Below the pieces are notes generated by a model that was not told the origin of the DNA, ran no database searches, and saw only the letters and a program-made list of their open reading frames with translations. The position numbers were made by a program, and so were the translations under genes. Below are positions 55,803 through 64,000 of a stretch of DNA of 64,000 nucleotides, piece after piece. Positions within the stretch are counted from its first letter, which is position 1. The number at the start of each line of letters is the position of its first letter. The DNA comes from Buxus sempervirens (lineage: Eukaryota; Streptophyta; Magnoliopsida; Buxales; Buxaceae): contig OX387183.1 of NCBI GenBank assembly GCA_947561395.2, forward strand, positions 5,079,883-5,143,882, in the 5' to 3' direction.

Positions 55803-56096
55803 TGTATCCGGCATATAATTGCTGGGTTTTTATTGGCAAAATTAATGTATCCGGCATTATATGCCGGATACACTATCCCTTATTCATAGCCGGCCTCCAT
55901 GGCCGGCTACACATAGGTCACTTTGTATCCGACATTAAATGCCGGATACAAAACACAATTATTCGAAAATTAAATGCCGCATCGAATTTGTCAGGGAATC
56001 GGCGCGAATCTCGCTGGAAAATCTCTTTGTATCCGATGAATAGTGTCAGTCATACACTGAGGTATGTGTATCCGACATTATTTGGTTGGATACAAA
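55803..56096. repeat. Palindrome array in LTR-E U3
   Basis: Units begin at about 55,803, 55,846, 55,885 and 55,924, with degraded ones near 56,028 and 56,066. The second unit lies in a local duplication of the TATA-side sequence (GCTGGGTTTTTAT twice). Confidence 0.75.
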
Positions 56097-56674
56097 TCGA
56101 AAAATTACAGATTTGCCCCTGGATATTCGCAGATTCATCCGGTACTCTTAGATATTCACAGATTTGGTCCCTGCGAAATTTTGCTTTAAACCCTGGGATA
56201 TTTTGCATGTTTGGATATTTACGGATTGCCCCTCGAAGATATTTTCTTGCCGCACTTGCCACGTGTGCAGCTTTTTGTCACGTGTGTAGCTTTCTGGGTT
56301 TTGCTGCTCGGAAACTTCGACAGCTCATATCTGTTTCATCCGGACTCCGATTTAAGCAAACTCAGTTGCATTGGACTCGTATCGAAGCCCTATATCCAAT
56401 GATATAGAGCTAAGCACCTGGTTCGGGGTTCAAAAAAAGTCAACTTTCGGCTCACCCTCAAGTTTGACCAGCCCACAAAACCTTCATCCGGACTCCGATT
56501 CCAGCAAACTCAGTTGCATTGAAACCGTGTCGAGATTCTCTATCCATTGAGATAAAACGAGGTGGCCAATTTTCACTTGATCAAAATGTCAAATTTCCAC
56601 CCCTTAGGGTTTGACTTTTTGTCCAGGGTTTGCATTTCTGGCTCTTCCGGGAGCGCAAAAATGAGGTGCTTACA

Positions 56675-56679
56675 CTAGT
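56675..56679. repeat. Target site duplication CTAGT (right of LTR-E)
   Basis: Second copy of the 5-bp duplication. Confidence 0.88.
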
Positions 56680-56741
56680 GATGTTGCTAAAGAATATATC
56701 TTTTAATCTAGCTCTTATAATTAATTAATAATTGATGATAC

Positions 56742-57075
56742 TGTTGGGAATTTGGCCCTCCCAAATTCAACCCCTAGGATTTACCTTTATAAAATATCAG
56801 AAAATAATAGAGAAATAACAAAAGAACACAAGAAGAAGAAGAAGATGAACTTGTATTACTTCACAAGAAAAATCCTACTTTTTCTTCACAAGAGAGACTA
56901 ATCTCACAGTTCTACAACCCTAACTCATGTTATATACATAAAGTAACTAAACTTGAAATAAAACTCTTAAAAAAAGGTCACAAGAGTCCTACTTCAACTA
57001 AAACTTTAAATTAACCTAAATCATGTAGCCTACGTTACTTACATTACAAGCTCCATCAAAGGAGTAACCCTAACA
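56742..57075 (-). repeat. Copia-type LTR (334 bp), minus strand
   Basis: On the plus strand TGTTGGGAATTT...CCCTAACA, i.e. TGTTAGGG...CCCAACA on the minus strand. Next to it (57,076-57,088) is GCAAGGTGGAGAT on the minus strand, the usual polypurine tract just before a copia 3' LTR. It is therefore the 3' LTR of a minus-strand copia element. Confidence 0.78.
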
Positions 57076-57463
57076 ATCTCCACCTTGCGACTTTAGTTGA
57101 TCCCACAACCGCACTCCACCTCAATGAAGATTTCCATAGCTTCCGCTCTCACCACTGTCTTCTACGAATAATCATAACTCTCAATATAGAGAATTATCAT
57201 GCTCCACTATAAAAGCATACACACTCAGAATAAACCAATTCCAAGCCTTTCACTTCGACCCATATCGAAAAACAACCTTGCTGAAAAATTATGGTGTAGC
57301 TCCCATGTTTGGCTTTCCTAAAAGTTCATCAGCCATCGACATGAATTTCCATCACGCACACTGCATCAATGCCAAACCAATGCTCGTGTGCAAACTTGTG
57401 GACCCGCTAGCATTAACACATCCTCTATCATGGAAAATTTTTGAACTAATGTCATGACATTAT
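57076..57463 (-). mobile_element. Internal 3' end of the minus-strand copia element
   Basis: About 390 bp adjoining the copia LTR, no open frame recognised. It is cut by the start of LTR-F at 57,464. Confidence 0.5.
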
Positions 57464-57588
57464 TGTAAGCACCTCATTTTTGCGCTCCTAGAAAAACCAG
57501 AGATGCAAACCCTAAACAAAAAGTCAAACCCTGAGGGGTCAAAAGTTGACTTTTTGATCAAATGAAATTTGACCACTTTGCTTTATAC

Positions 57589-58323
57589 CATTGGATAGAG
57601 AATCTCGACACGGTTCCAACGCAACTGAGTTTGCTGGAATCGGGGTCCGGATGAGGGTTCTGCGGGCGGTCAAACTTGAGCAGAGCCAAAAGTTGACTTT
57701 TTACTAAAATCCGATCCAGAGGCCTACCCCTAGGTCATTGGATAGAGAAGCTCGACACGGTTCCAACGCAACTGAGTTTGCAGGAATTCGGGTCCGGATG
57801 AAGGTTCTGCAGGCGGTCAAACTTGAGCAGAGCCAAAAGTTGACTTTCTGCTAAAATCCGATCCAGAGGCCTACCCCTAGGTCATTGGATAGAGAAGCTC
57901 GACACGGTTCCAACGCAACTGAGTTTGCAGGAATTCGGGTCCGGATGAAGGTTCTGCAGGCGGTCAAACTTGAGCACAGCCAAAAGTTGACTTTCTGCTA
58001 AAATCCGATCCAGAGGCCTACCCCTAGGTCATTGGATAGAGAAGCTCGACACGGTTCCAACGCAACTGAGTTTGCAGGAATTCGGGTCCGGATGAAGGTT
58101 CTGTAGGCGGTCAAACTTGAGCAGAGCTAAAAGTTGACTTTCTACTAAAATCCGATCCAGAGGCCTACCCCTAGGTCATTGGATAGAGAAGCTCGAGACG
58201 GTTCCAACGCAACTGAGTTTGCAGGAATTCGGGTCCGGATGAAGGTTCTGCAGGCGGTCAAACTTGAGTAGAGCCAAAAGTTGACTTTTTGCTAAAATCC
58301 GATCCAGAGGCATATCCCTAGGT
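57589..58323 (+). repeat. Five tandem 147-bp units in LTR-F
   Basis: Unit starts (CATTGGATAG) at 57,589, 57,736, 57,883, 58,030 and 58,177, diverged end at 58,324: every spacing is exactly 147 bp. Units 2-5 are nearly identical, so the expansion is recent. Each holds GGTCAAACTTGAG and AGTTGACTTT. Confidence 0.92.
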
Positions 58324-58811
58324 CATGGGATAGAGGGCTCCGATACGATTCTAACGTAACTAAGTTTGCCCAGATCGGAGCCCGGGTGAAGCAAATATGA
58401 GCTGACAAAATTCCCGAGCAGTAAAACCGGAAATCTGCGCAGTGGCAAAAAGCTGCACACGTGGCGAGTTGCGCAGGAAAATATCTCAGGGATCAAATCC
58501 GTAAATATCCAAATATACGAAATATCTGAAGGACTAAATGTGTAAAAATCCGAGAATATCGGATTAAATTGAAATTTGCCACGGACTAAATCCGAAAATT
58601 CGGATTTTCTGACCAAACGAGCGGCGGCATTTAATGAATTTTCATCATTATGCCGCTCGCGCGGACGTGGCAAGAGGTAGGCGCTCACCTTGAGCTGGGC
58701 GCCAAAGTAAGCGGCACCCCTTCTCCTTTGCCTATATAAGCCGCGCGACTCTCTCGCGCAAAGCGTTCGGAAAAATTTCGGGGAGAAAAAGTTTGGTTGG
58801 AGGTTTTCGAG

Positions 58812-58816
58812 CTTGG
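58812..58816. repeat. Expected left target duplication of element D (CTTGG)
   Basis: The five bases of LTR-F before element D. The partner copy would lie beyond the window. Confidence 0.5.
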
Positions 58817-59514
58817 TGTAAGCACCTCATTTTTGCGCTCCCAAAAAGCCAGAAATGCAGAACCCGGCTAAAAGGTCAAACCCTGAGGGGTGGAAAGTTG
58901 ACCTTTTCAATCAGATAGAATTTGGCCACATCACTCTATGCCATTGGATAAAGAATCCCGACATGGTTCCAGTGCAACTGGGTTTGCAGGAATCGGAGTC
59001 CGGATGAAGGATCTAAGGGCAGTCAAACTTAAGGGAAAGCCGAGAGTTGACTTTTCCTCGAATTCCGTGCCAAATTCCTTGATCTATGCCATTGGATAAA
59101 GAATCCCGACACAGTTCCAGCGCAACTGGGTTTGCAGGAATCGGAGTCCGGATGAAGGATCCAAGGGCAGTCAAACCTGAGGAAAGATCAAAAGTTGACT
59201 TTTCCTCGGAATCCGTGCCAAGTGCTTAGCCCCATGTCATTAAATAGAGGGCTCCGATACGAGTTCAACGCAATTGAGTTTGCTCAAATCGGAGTTCAGA
59301 TGAGTGAGATATAGGCTGTCAAAGTTCCCGAGCAGCAAAGACGGAAACTGCACACGTGGCACAGAAGCTGTACACGTGGCAGCCAACGCAGCAAAATATC
59401 TTAGGGACTAAATCTTAAATATCCAAATTTCGTACGGGGCAATCCGTAGATATCCAAAAGTGTCAAATCGGTCGAATCGGTCAAGTCAAGGGCATTTTGT
59501 AATTTCCCAACTTT

Positions 59515-59759
59515 TATCCGGCCTTGAAGGCCGGATACACTGTTCCTCCTTCATATCCGGACATGAAGGCCGGATACAGGAAGATCTCCGCGCGATTTTC
59601 GCGCCACTTGGCCGACAAATTCGCGGCGGCATTAACTTTTGAAATAATTACAGCTGTATCCGGCCTGAGTTGCTGGATACAAAGGAAAGGCAGTGTATCC
59701 GGCTTTCAAGGCCGGATAAGGGGGGGACTTAATGTATCCGGCCTGAGTTGCCGGATACA
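59515..59759. repeat. Palindrome array upstream of the LTR-D TATA box
   Basis: Five ATCCGG...CCGGAT inverted repeats; the three nearest the promoter start at 59,655, 59,694 and 59,733. Confidence 0.83.
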
Positions 59760-60809
59760 TTAAGTTTTCTATATATAGCAGAACAGCAGTGCTGTTCGAG
59801 GTTGGCCTTTGTTTTCTTGATTTCCTTGCTCTCTTCTCTCACCTACCCCCTTCGAACCCCACCCCTCTCAACCTCCTCAACCCTCCTTCACCTCCAAGGA
59901 GAGATCAAAAGCCCCTGAGCCTTGGCTTTCTTCCCTTCCTCTCCCTTTCCTTTCTCCTGTTGAAGCAAAGAGGAGGAGCTGCTGTTGTGCTTAAAGAGAA
60001 GGACTTCCAGCTCAAGGGGAGGTCTCCGGCTTGTTCCAGGCTCTAAAAACCCCAGGTAAGACTCCTAGTCACATTGGGATCATCATATATTAAATGTAGA
60101 TTTTTCTAAAAATATTTTTTCGTATGACTTCCTCCTTTGCATGGAGTCATGCTCCTATCATATTAAGCATGTGTTTGCCTCCTGTTTCATGGCACCAAGC
60201 CATCCCTGGATAAAGACCCACGTAGGATCATTCAAGAGACATTAAAGTCTGGTTTCATACCCTCTCCGGTGTGTTTAGTTGCTGTTTTAGACTTGATGCT
60301 AGGCTCGTTTTGACAGGGAGCTTGTTCCCTCCTGTTCGATCTGCTGTACCCCTTTAATCCCCCTTCTCTTCCCCTTCGATGGTGGTTTCGTGATGAGCCA
60401 TACACCTAGGCACGAGCCTAGCCGGATACTCCTTCTCGGTTGTGATTTCTCATGATGTTTTGCATGTGTATTCAGTCCAGCATGTACAGCATGTTTTGTT
60501 TCTCTCTTTCTTAATCATTTTGATATGATGTTATCATGTGGAGTCATGCGTGCCTTGGTGAGGACCTGAAGACTAGATGGGGATGCTTAGGTCCCCATCT
60601 CAACCAGCTAGCTGGCCAGAGATGGCGGGGAGGGCAGCAAGCCCCCATTTGTTGTGTTAAGAAACCCATGAAGGAGAAGCCAAAATTGGTTTCTCTCACA
60701 ACCTGAACGTACGTGGGCTCATCCAGGAGCCCACATGACCCTTAACATGCCCCTGGGAGCTCCTAGGATCCATCCCAGGAGGCCAAAGCCCAGAAAAGGC
60801 CCTTCCAGG

Positions 60810-60953
60810 GTGATCCGGCAACTCAGGCCGGATCACCTAGGGCCTTAGTTTATCCGGCCATTAAGGCCGGATAACCCTTGAGCTCTGTGTATCCGGCCAC
60901 TCAGGCCGGATCACCTGAAGACCAAGTGTATCCGGCCTGAGCTGTCGGATACA
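60810..60953. repeat. Second palindrome block of LTR-D, in the transcribed part
   Basis: Four inverted repeats with ATCCGG anchors at 60,813, 60,852, 60,891 and 60,930, exactly 39 bp apart. The first has GGTGATCCGG...CCGGATCACC arms. Confidence 0.85.
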
Positions 60954-62017
60954 CACAGTAGCATGTTTTTTTACATATTCTGTTCCTTTGTCGAATTTTG
61001 AAGTGATTTGTGTATAAACCAATGAACCAGCAGGGTTTCCGGGCCACCCGGAAACCCTAGATGGGACTCGGACCAACCGGTCCAGCTTGGCACACTTGTG
61101 GGCCTTCCAACGGGGCCCACTAAGCCCAATGAACACCAAATGCATGCTAATTAACTAATCCAAGTAAAAATGAACCAATCTAATCGGATGGGACAAACCC
61201 GATGCGGCCCGCCCGAACCATGATGTGAAGGAATGCATGAAATGTATGGTTTGGCCGAGACCGTGGGCCAGGGCCTGTCGGGCCCGCTAAAGCCCACCAA
61301 CCGAACCAAGTTAGGGCACAAGCCCTAAACCCCAAGGAACTGGGCCTCCAAGCCCAAAGCCTGGATCATGGGCCCCAAGCCCAATGACCAGCCCACTTTG
61401 GCCCAAATATAAATAAGATAAGTCTAAAACGCTCTTGGCCACCATATGGGCCCACCTAAGGGGCCCACAAACCGATCCGGCCCACCATTTGCCTACAAAC
61501 CACTTAAGCCTAAAAAAACTTAAACCCTAAATAAAACCAACTCATTATCCAAAGCCCCACAGGGCCTCTTAGGGTTAGGCTAAGGCCCACCAAGGGTACA
61601 TGGGCTTGCCCAGGCCCGACAAGGACACCGTGGGTCTTCCAACGGGACCCACCCAAGCAGACCCAGATCATTTAAAAGATTAAACAAAGATAAAATCAAA
61701 CTAAAGGGACCCACACCACTCAGGTGGTCCCACCAAAGCCTAACATAAAGTGCATGCGGGATTAAGAATCGAGTGAGAACCGAATTAGAAAAGTTGACTC
61801 AAAATAGGGAACCCACGGGACCCGTCACTTGACGGGGTGGATTGGGATGTCTACGGACTTCCCCAGCCCGCAACCGAGAACCAAGACTTAGAATCTCAAG
61901 CCGCAGACCCAAGAGCCCTAATTAGACAAGATTAGGCACCCAGGTGTCTGCCTACACCCCATCAGGCGGTGGCGACTCCCATTTACCCCGTACCGCGTTT
62001 CCCACGCGCGCACAGCC

Positions 62018-62036
62018 TGGCGACTCCGCTGGGGAC
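62018..62036 (+). other. Primer binding site of element D
   Basis: TGGCGACTCCGCTGGGGAC, three bases after the LTR end. Matches the complement of the tRNA-Arg 3' end as recalled, and is identical to element C. Confidence 0.78.
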
Positions 62037-63551
62037 CACTCAGCCCAGTAGGAACCTGTTTAGGACCGAGTTAGCTCAAGAGGGACTTAGGGGACACTTA
62101 GGAACTCTTGCTACCCCGTTTAGTAAGGTACGGAATACGCGTAAATACGTAATCCTGGGGAGTCCTGTCACAAGGACGCGATAATTGCCTAAGGCAAGTG
62201 GAATTTAAGTGGTCCCCTGTGACCCTCCACTTACCTGGGGATTCTCCCAGGACATCGTAAAACGTGCCAATTCTGCACCTTACTATGCGAGGCAGTAGGG
62301 ATTCCTTTATCACCTAAATCCAGACAAAACTCACCCGTATAAGCACAGCACGCAGCCCAACTGCACACACGGGCACACCACCACACCGTGGATGGATGAT
62401 TGCGCAAGTTTAAGATTTCAATTCCCGCATTTGTGTGATAAGACTGCGTGGGGTGACACGCACGAGGGAGGATGCGTGAATGATCCGATCCTTGGTAGAT
62501 GAGAGAAGCGGATATTGCTACTTCTTTACCAAAACCTAGACCTCTCTAGCAGCCTACCCTTCTGATTCCTACAAACTGACTTTTGGGATGGTATTAGCAC
62601 CTACGCTCCCGTGGCTTGCCGGGGAAAGCAGGGTAAACCCATCCCCCCAGTTTTCTGGAGTCCATTAGCACCACTGGTTTCTTGCCGTGGCATGCGAGGA
62701 TCCAGTACTGGTCCAGACCCTTGTAGGCTTATGTCTCGGGCTGGGTATCCTTCCCCACCTAACGTTTCTGAACAAACTTTGCGTTGAACATGAGAAGGTG
62801 AGTAGGATGTGAATGATGAATAAAATTGGAATAAAATTCAGAGTCCATTAGGGGCAGCAACCCTCGCCTTTTGCATTAAATAGAGTAAACCCTAGATCAT
62901 GGGCTACCTTAGCCCTAATTTAGGAAGCTCACCTAATTATGATCAGGGGAGCCACCCCAGATCCATGCATGGAGTCCTATGCGCTATGGGTCCTCACCCA
63001 TTAGAGTCCGCTAGGAGCACTTCAAGTCCAGGTTGGTCTTTTAGAGTAGATGAAAGCCGGCCAGATCAGATAAGCAGATGAGAGCATGCCAGATCAGCAT
63101 AGGGGCACTAAACCCTAGATCTAGGGATTTTCAGCCTACCTGCTTCAAAAGCAATTTGTACCCGTCCTTTTGGCTCCCAATAGCCTTAAGGATGAATTCT
63201 TTGTAGTGTTATAAATATCTTGTAAATTTTCGCCCTTGATGGCAAGTTGTAATTTTTGCGGCAGTCCGACGCCGAAAGCAGATGAAAGAAAGAAAGACTG
63301 ATTGGGACTTGAGAGTGCTCCTCTACACAAGTATGTCTAGGAGTCGCGCCTTCATTGGCTCCAACCCTTAGGGCCACACACCATGCGTGCCTGAGTTAAT
63401 TTCTGCACTGCTTTAATTTTTGCTTTATTTTTGAAGCATGTTAGGATTGCTAGTGGTTAGTCCTTTGCTTAAATGTATGCATGATTTAGGATTGATTGAG
63501 AGTTTGATGTGGAACCTCAAATTGATTTGGAATTTTGATCGGATAGTCGGC
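62037..63551 (+). other. Leader of element D
   Basis: Homologous to the element C leader up to about 63,280. The last part has a T-rich tract ending TTTTTGAAG near 63,436, a possible splice acceptor before the first ORF. Confidence 0.65.
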
Positions 63552-64000
63552 ATGGCATCTTCGTCCTCATCTGAGAGAATCCGCTTCCCTAGGATAGAGA
63601 AGTGCGCCTGGGATACCCCCTGGATCCGTTCTTGGACAGAGCAGCTCCGAGGGAGTGATCAGATTGAATGGGAGCACAAATACCACATGGGACAGACTTT
63701 GTCCCTGTTAAAGGTGCCAATCAATTGGGATATGATCCAAGCAGCCCTGCTTTTCTGGGATCCCCAGTTATTAGTATTTCGATTCGGGATCAATGAGTTG
63801 ACTCCCACAATTGAGGAATTTGACCTGTTCCTCCGATTTCGCGACTTAGGAGAACCCGCTAGGCCGAGCCTCAAAGATAGCTACAAGAATGAAGCTTGTG
63901 CTTTCTTCGGCCTCTCAAGGGGAGAATTTCAGACCTTAGGAGGTGACAAAGCATTCACCAGGGTCTCCAAAACATTCCTGGTTGAAAAGATAAGAAACAA
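63552..64000 (+). CDS. Extra 5' ORF of element D (Ogre ORF1-like), 3' partial
   Basis: ATG at 63,552, open for 149 codons to the window end. Starts MASSSSSERIRFPRIEKCAW. It contains the pattern WDPQLLVFRFGINELTPTIE followed by EFDLFLR, which resembles the plant domain with LTPTLEEY/F motifs (DUF7745-like) found in Ogre-type elements upstream of gag. Function unknown. It is not Gag: no capsid or knuckle is seen. No stop or frameshift in the visible part. Family assignment is from memory of the motif. Confidence 0.7.
   Translation, partial: MASSSSSERIRFPRIEKCAWDTPWIRSWTEQLRGSDQIEWEHKYHMGQTLSLLKVPINWDMIQAALLFWDPQLLVFRFGINELTPTIEEFDLFLRFRDLGEPARPSLKDSYKNEACAFFGLSRGEFQTLGGDKAFTRVSKTFLVEKIRN

Larger units (their letters stand above)
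52753..56674 (-). repeat. LTR-E: solo LTR of the main family (subfamily I, 3,922 bp)
   Basis: Minus-strand start TGTAAGCACC at 56,674, end ...CGCGCGCACG at 52,753 (last base changed from A). Flanked by CTAGT on both sides with no internal region, so it is a solo LTR from recombination. It has one 148-bp U3 interval (anchors 56,549 and 56,401), palindromes at 55,803-56,096, a TATA box TATAAAAA near 55,790, a CCCCAG|GTATTG donor-like site (GT at 55,500-55,499), five CTG/CAG inverted repeats at 54,286-54,615, a 21-G run (54,695-54,715) and a second palindrome pair at 53,794-53,860. Confidence 0.88.
57464..58816 (+). repeat. LTR-F: 5' part of another LTR of the family, interrupted
   Basis: Starts TGTAAGCACC after ATTAT and runs through an expanded U3 to a TATA box (CCTATATAAGCC, about 58,731) and early transcribed sequence, then is cut by element D at 58,817. 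Unlike the others it has no ATCCGG palindrome array before the TATA box. Confidence 0.82.
58817..62014 (+). repeat. LTR-D: 5' LTR of element D (subfamily II, 3,198 bp)
   Basis: TGTAAGCACC...GCGCGCACA. Two 148-bp units (58,942, 59,090, end 59,238), palindromes 59,515-59,759 (59,655, 59,694 and 59,733 are 39 bp apart), TATA box TCTATATATAG near 59,768, AACCCCAG|GTAAGA donor-like site (GT at 60,056), second palindrome block 60,810-60,953 (four units, 39 bp apart) and a GGCCCA-rich end. Close to LTR-B. Confidence 0.88.
58817..64000 (+). mobile_element. Element D: 5' LTR, primer site, leader and first ORF (runs off window)
   Basis: Complete 5' LTR (58,817-62,014), tRNA-Arg primer site (62,018-62,036), about 1.5 kb leader and an open frame from 63,552 to the window end. 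It lies within LTR-F. It supplies the 5' end of the family that element A lacks in this window. Confidence 0.88.

Noticed and set aside
62098..62313. 71-codon frame on the strand opposite to element D, also present in element C (27,132-27,347)
   Set aside because: It starts with GTG and the DNA is equally conserved outside it. The few differences change amino acids, so coding selection is not supported.
62899..63081. 60-codon frame in the leader of D and C
   Set aside because: Conserved only as much as the surrounding leader, with no domain and no favourable start context.

Overview
This is nuclear DNA of a flowering plant. The evidence is one intact, nine-exon plastid-type lipoxygenase gene with GT-AG introns, plus plant Ty3/gypsy (Tat/Ogre-like), Ty1/copia, LINE and foldback repeats. 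I cannot name the species. Most of the window is nested long-LTR retrotransposons. No rRNA, tRNA, CRISPR or prokaryotic feature was seen.

Layout. 1-23,553 holds two elements of one Tat/Ogre-like family. Element A (gag-pro-pol open from base 1 to 7,770, 3' LTR 9,979-14,061) appears to have jumped into the pol gene of older element B. B's 3' half resumes at 14,062 and ends with its own LTR at 20,322-23,553. 23,554-26,180 is mostly unassignable but carries a broken carboxylesterase-like fragment. 26,181-31,386 is element C on the minus strand: 5' LTR, tRNA-Arg primer site and leader only. 31,387-35,733 has a minisatellite built on CTCGAGTCC and a decayed GRF zinc-finger gene. 35,734-38,026 is a solo LTR of a different family (G) with a GAAAG target duplication, set among copia debris. 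39,675-40,422 is a 5'-truncated LINE with an 18-bp target duplication.

41,145-45,570 (minus) is the one clearly functional host gene. It is an 897-residue type-2 13-lipoxygenase with all five iron ligands, a likely transit peptide, a TATA box and an upstream G-box. 45,640-52,752 is AT-rich with several small foldback or TIR elements, one carrying a frameshifted cysteine-rich peptide gene. 52,753-56,674 is a solo LTR (E, minus) with a CTAGT duplication. 56,742-57,463 is a copia 3' end. 57,464-58,816 is the front of LTR F, interrupted by element D (58,817 to the window end), which supplies a full 5' LTR, primer site, leader and the start of an extra 5' ORF.

How it fits together. The main lead is the LTR design. 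Five complete LTRs of the main family (A, B, C, D, E) and part of a sixth (F) carry a U3 tandem repeat of 147-148 bp with divergent W-boxes. The five complete LTRs then carry 27-bp palindromes mostly spaced 39 bp just before the TATA box, a CAG|GT splice-donor-like site about 250-470 bp after the TATA box, a second block of the same palindromes inside the transcribed region, and a stretch dense in GGCCCA/TGGGCC. Arm changes in the palindromes are matched on the other arm, so pairing or dyad symmetry has been kept. The 39-bp palindrome module and the donor also occur in the unrelated LTR G. This looks like a shared cis-regulatory cassette. Its function is inference.
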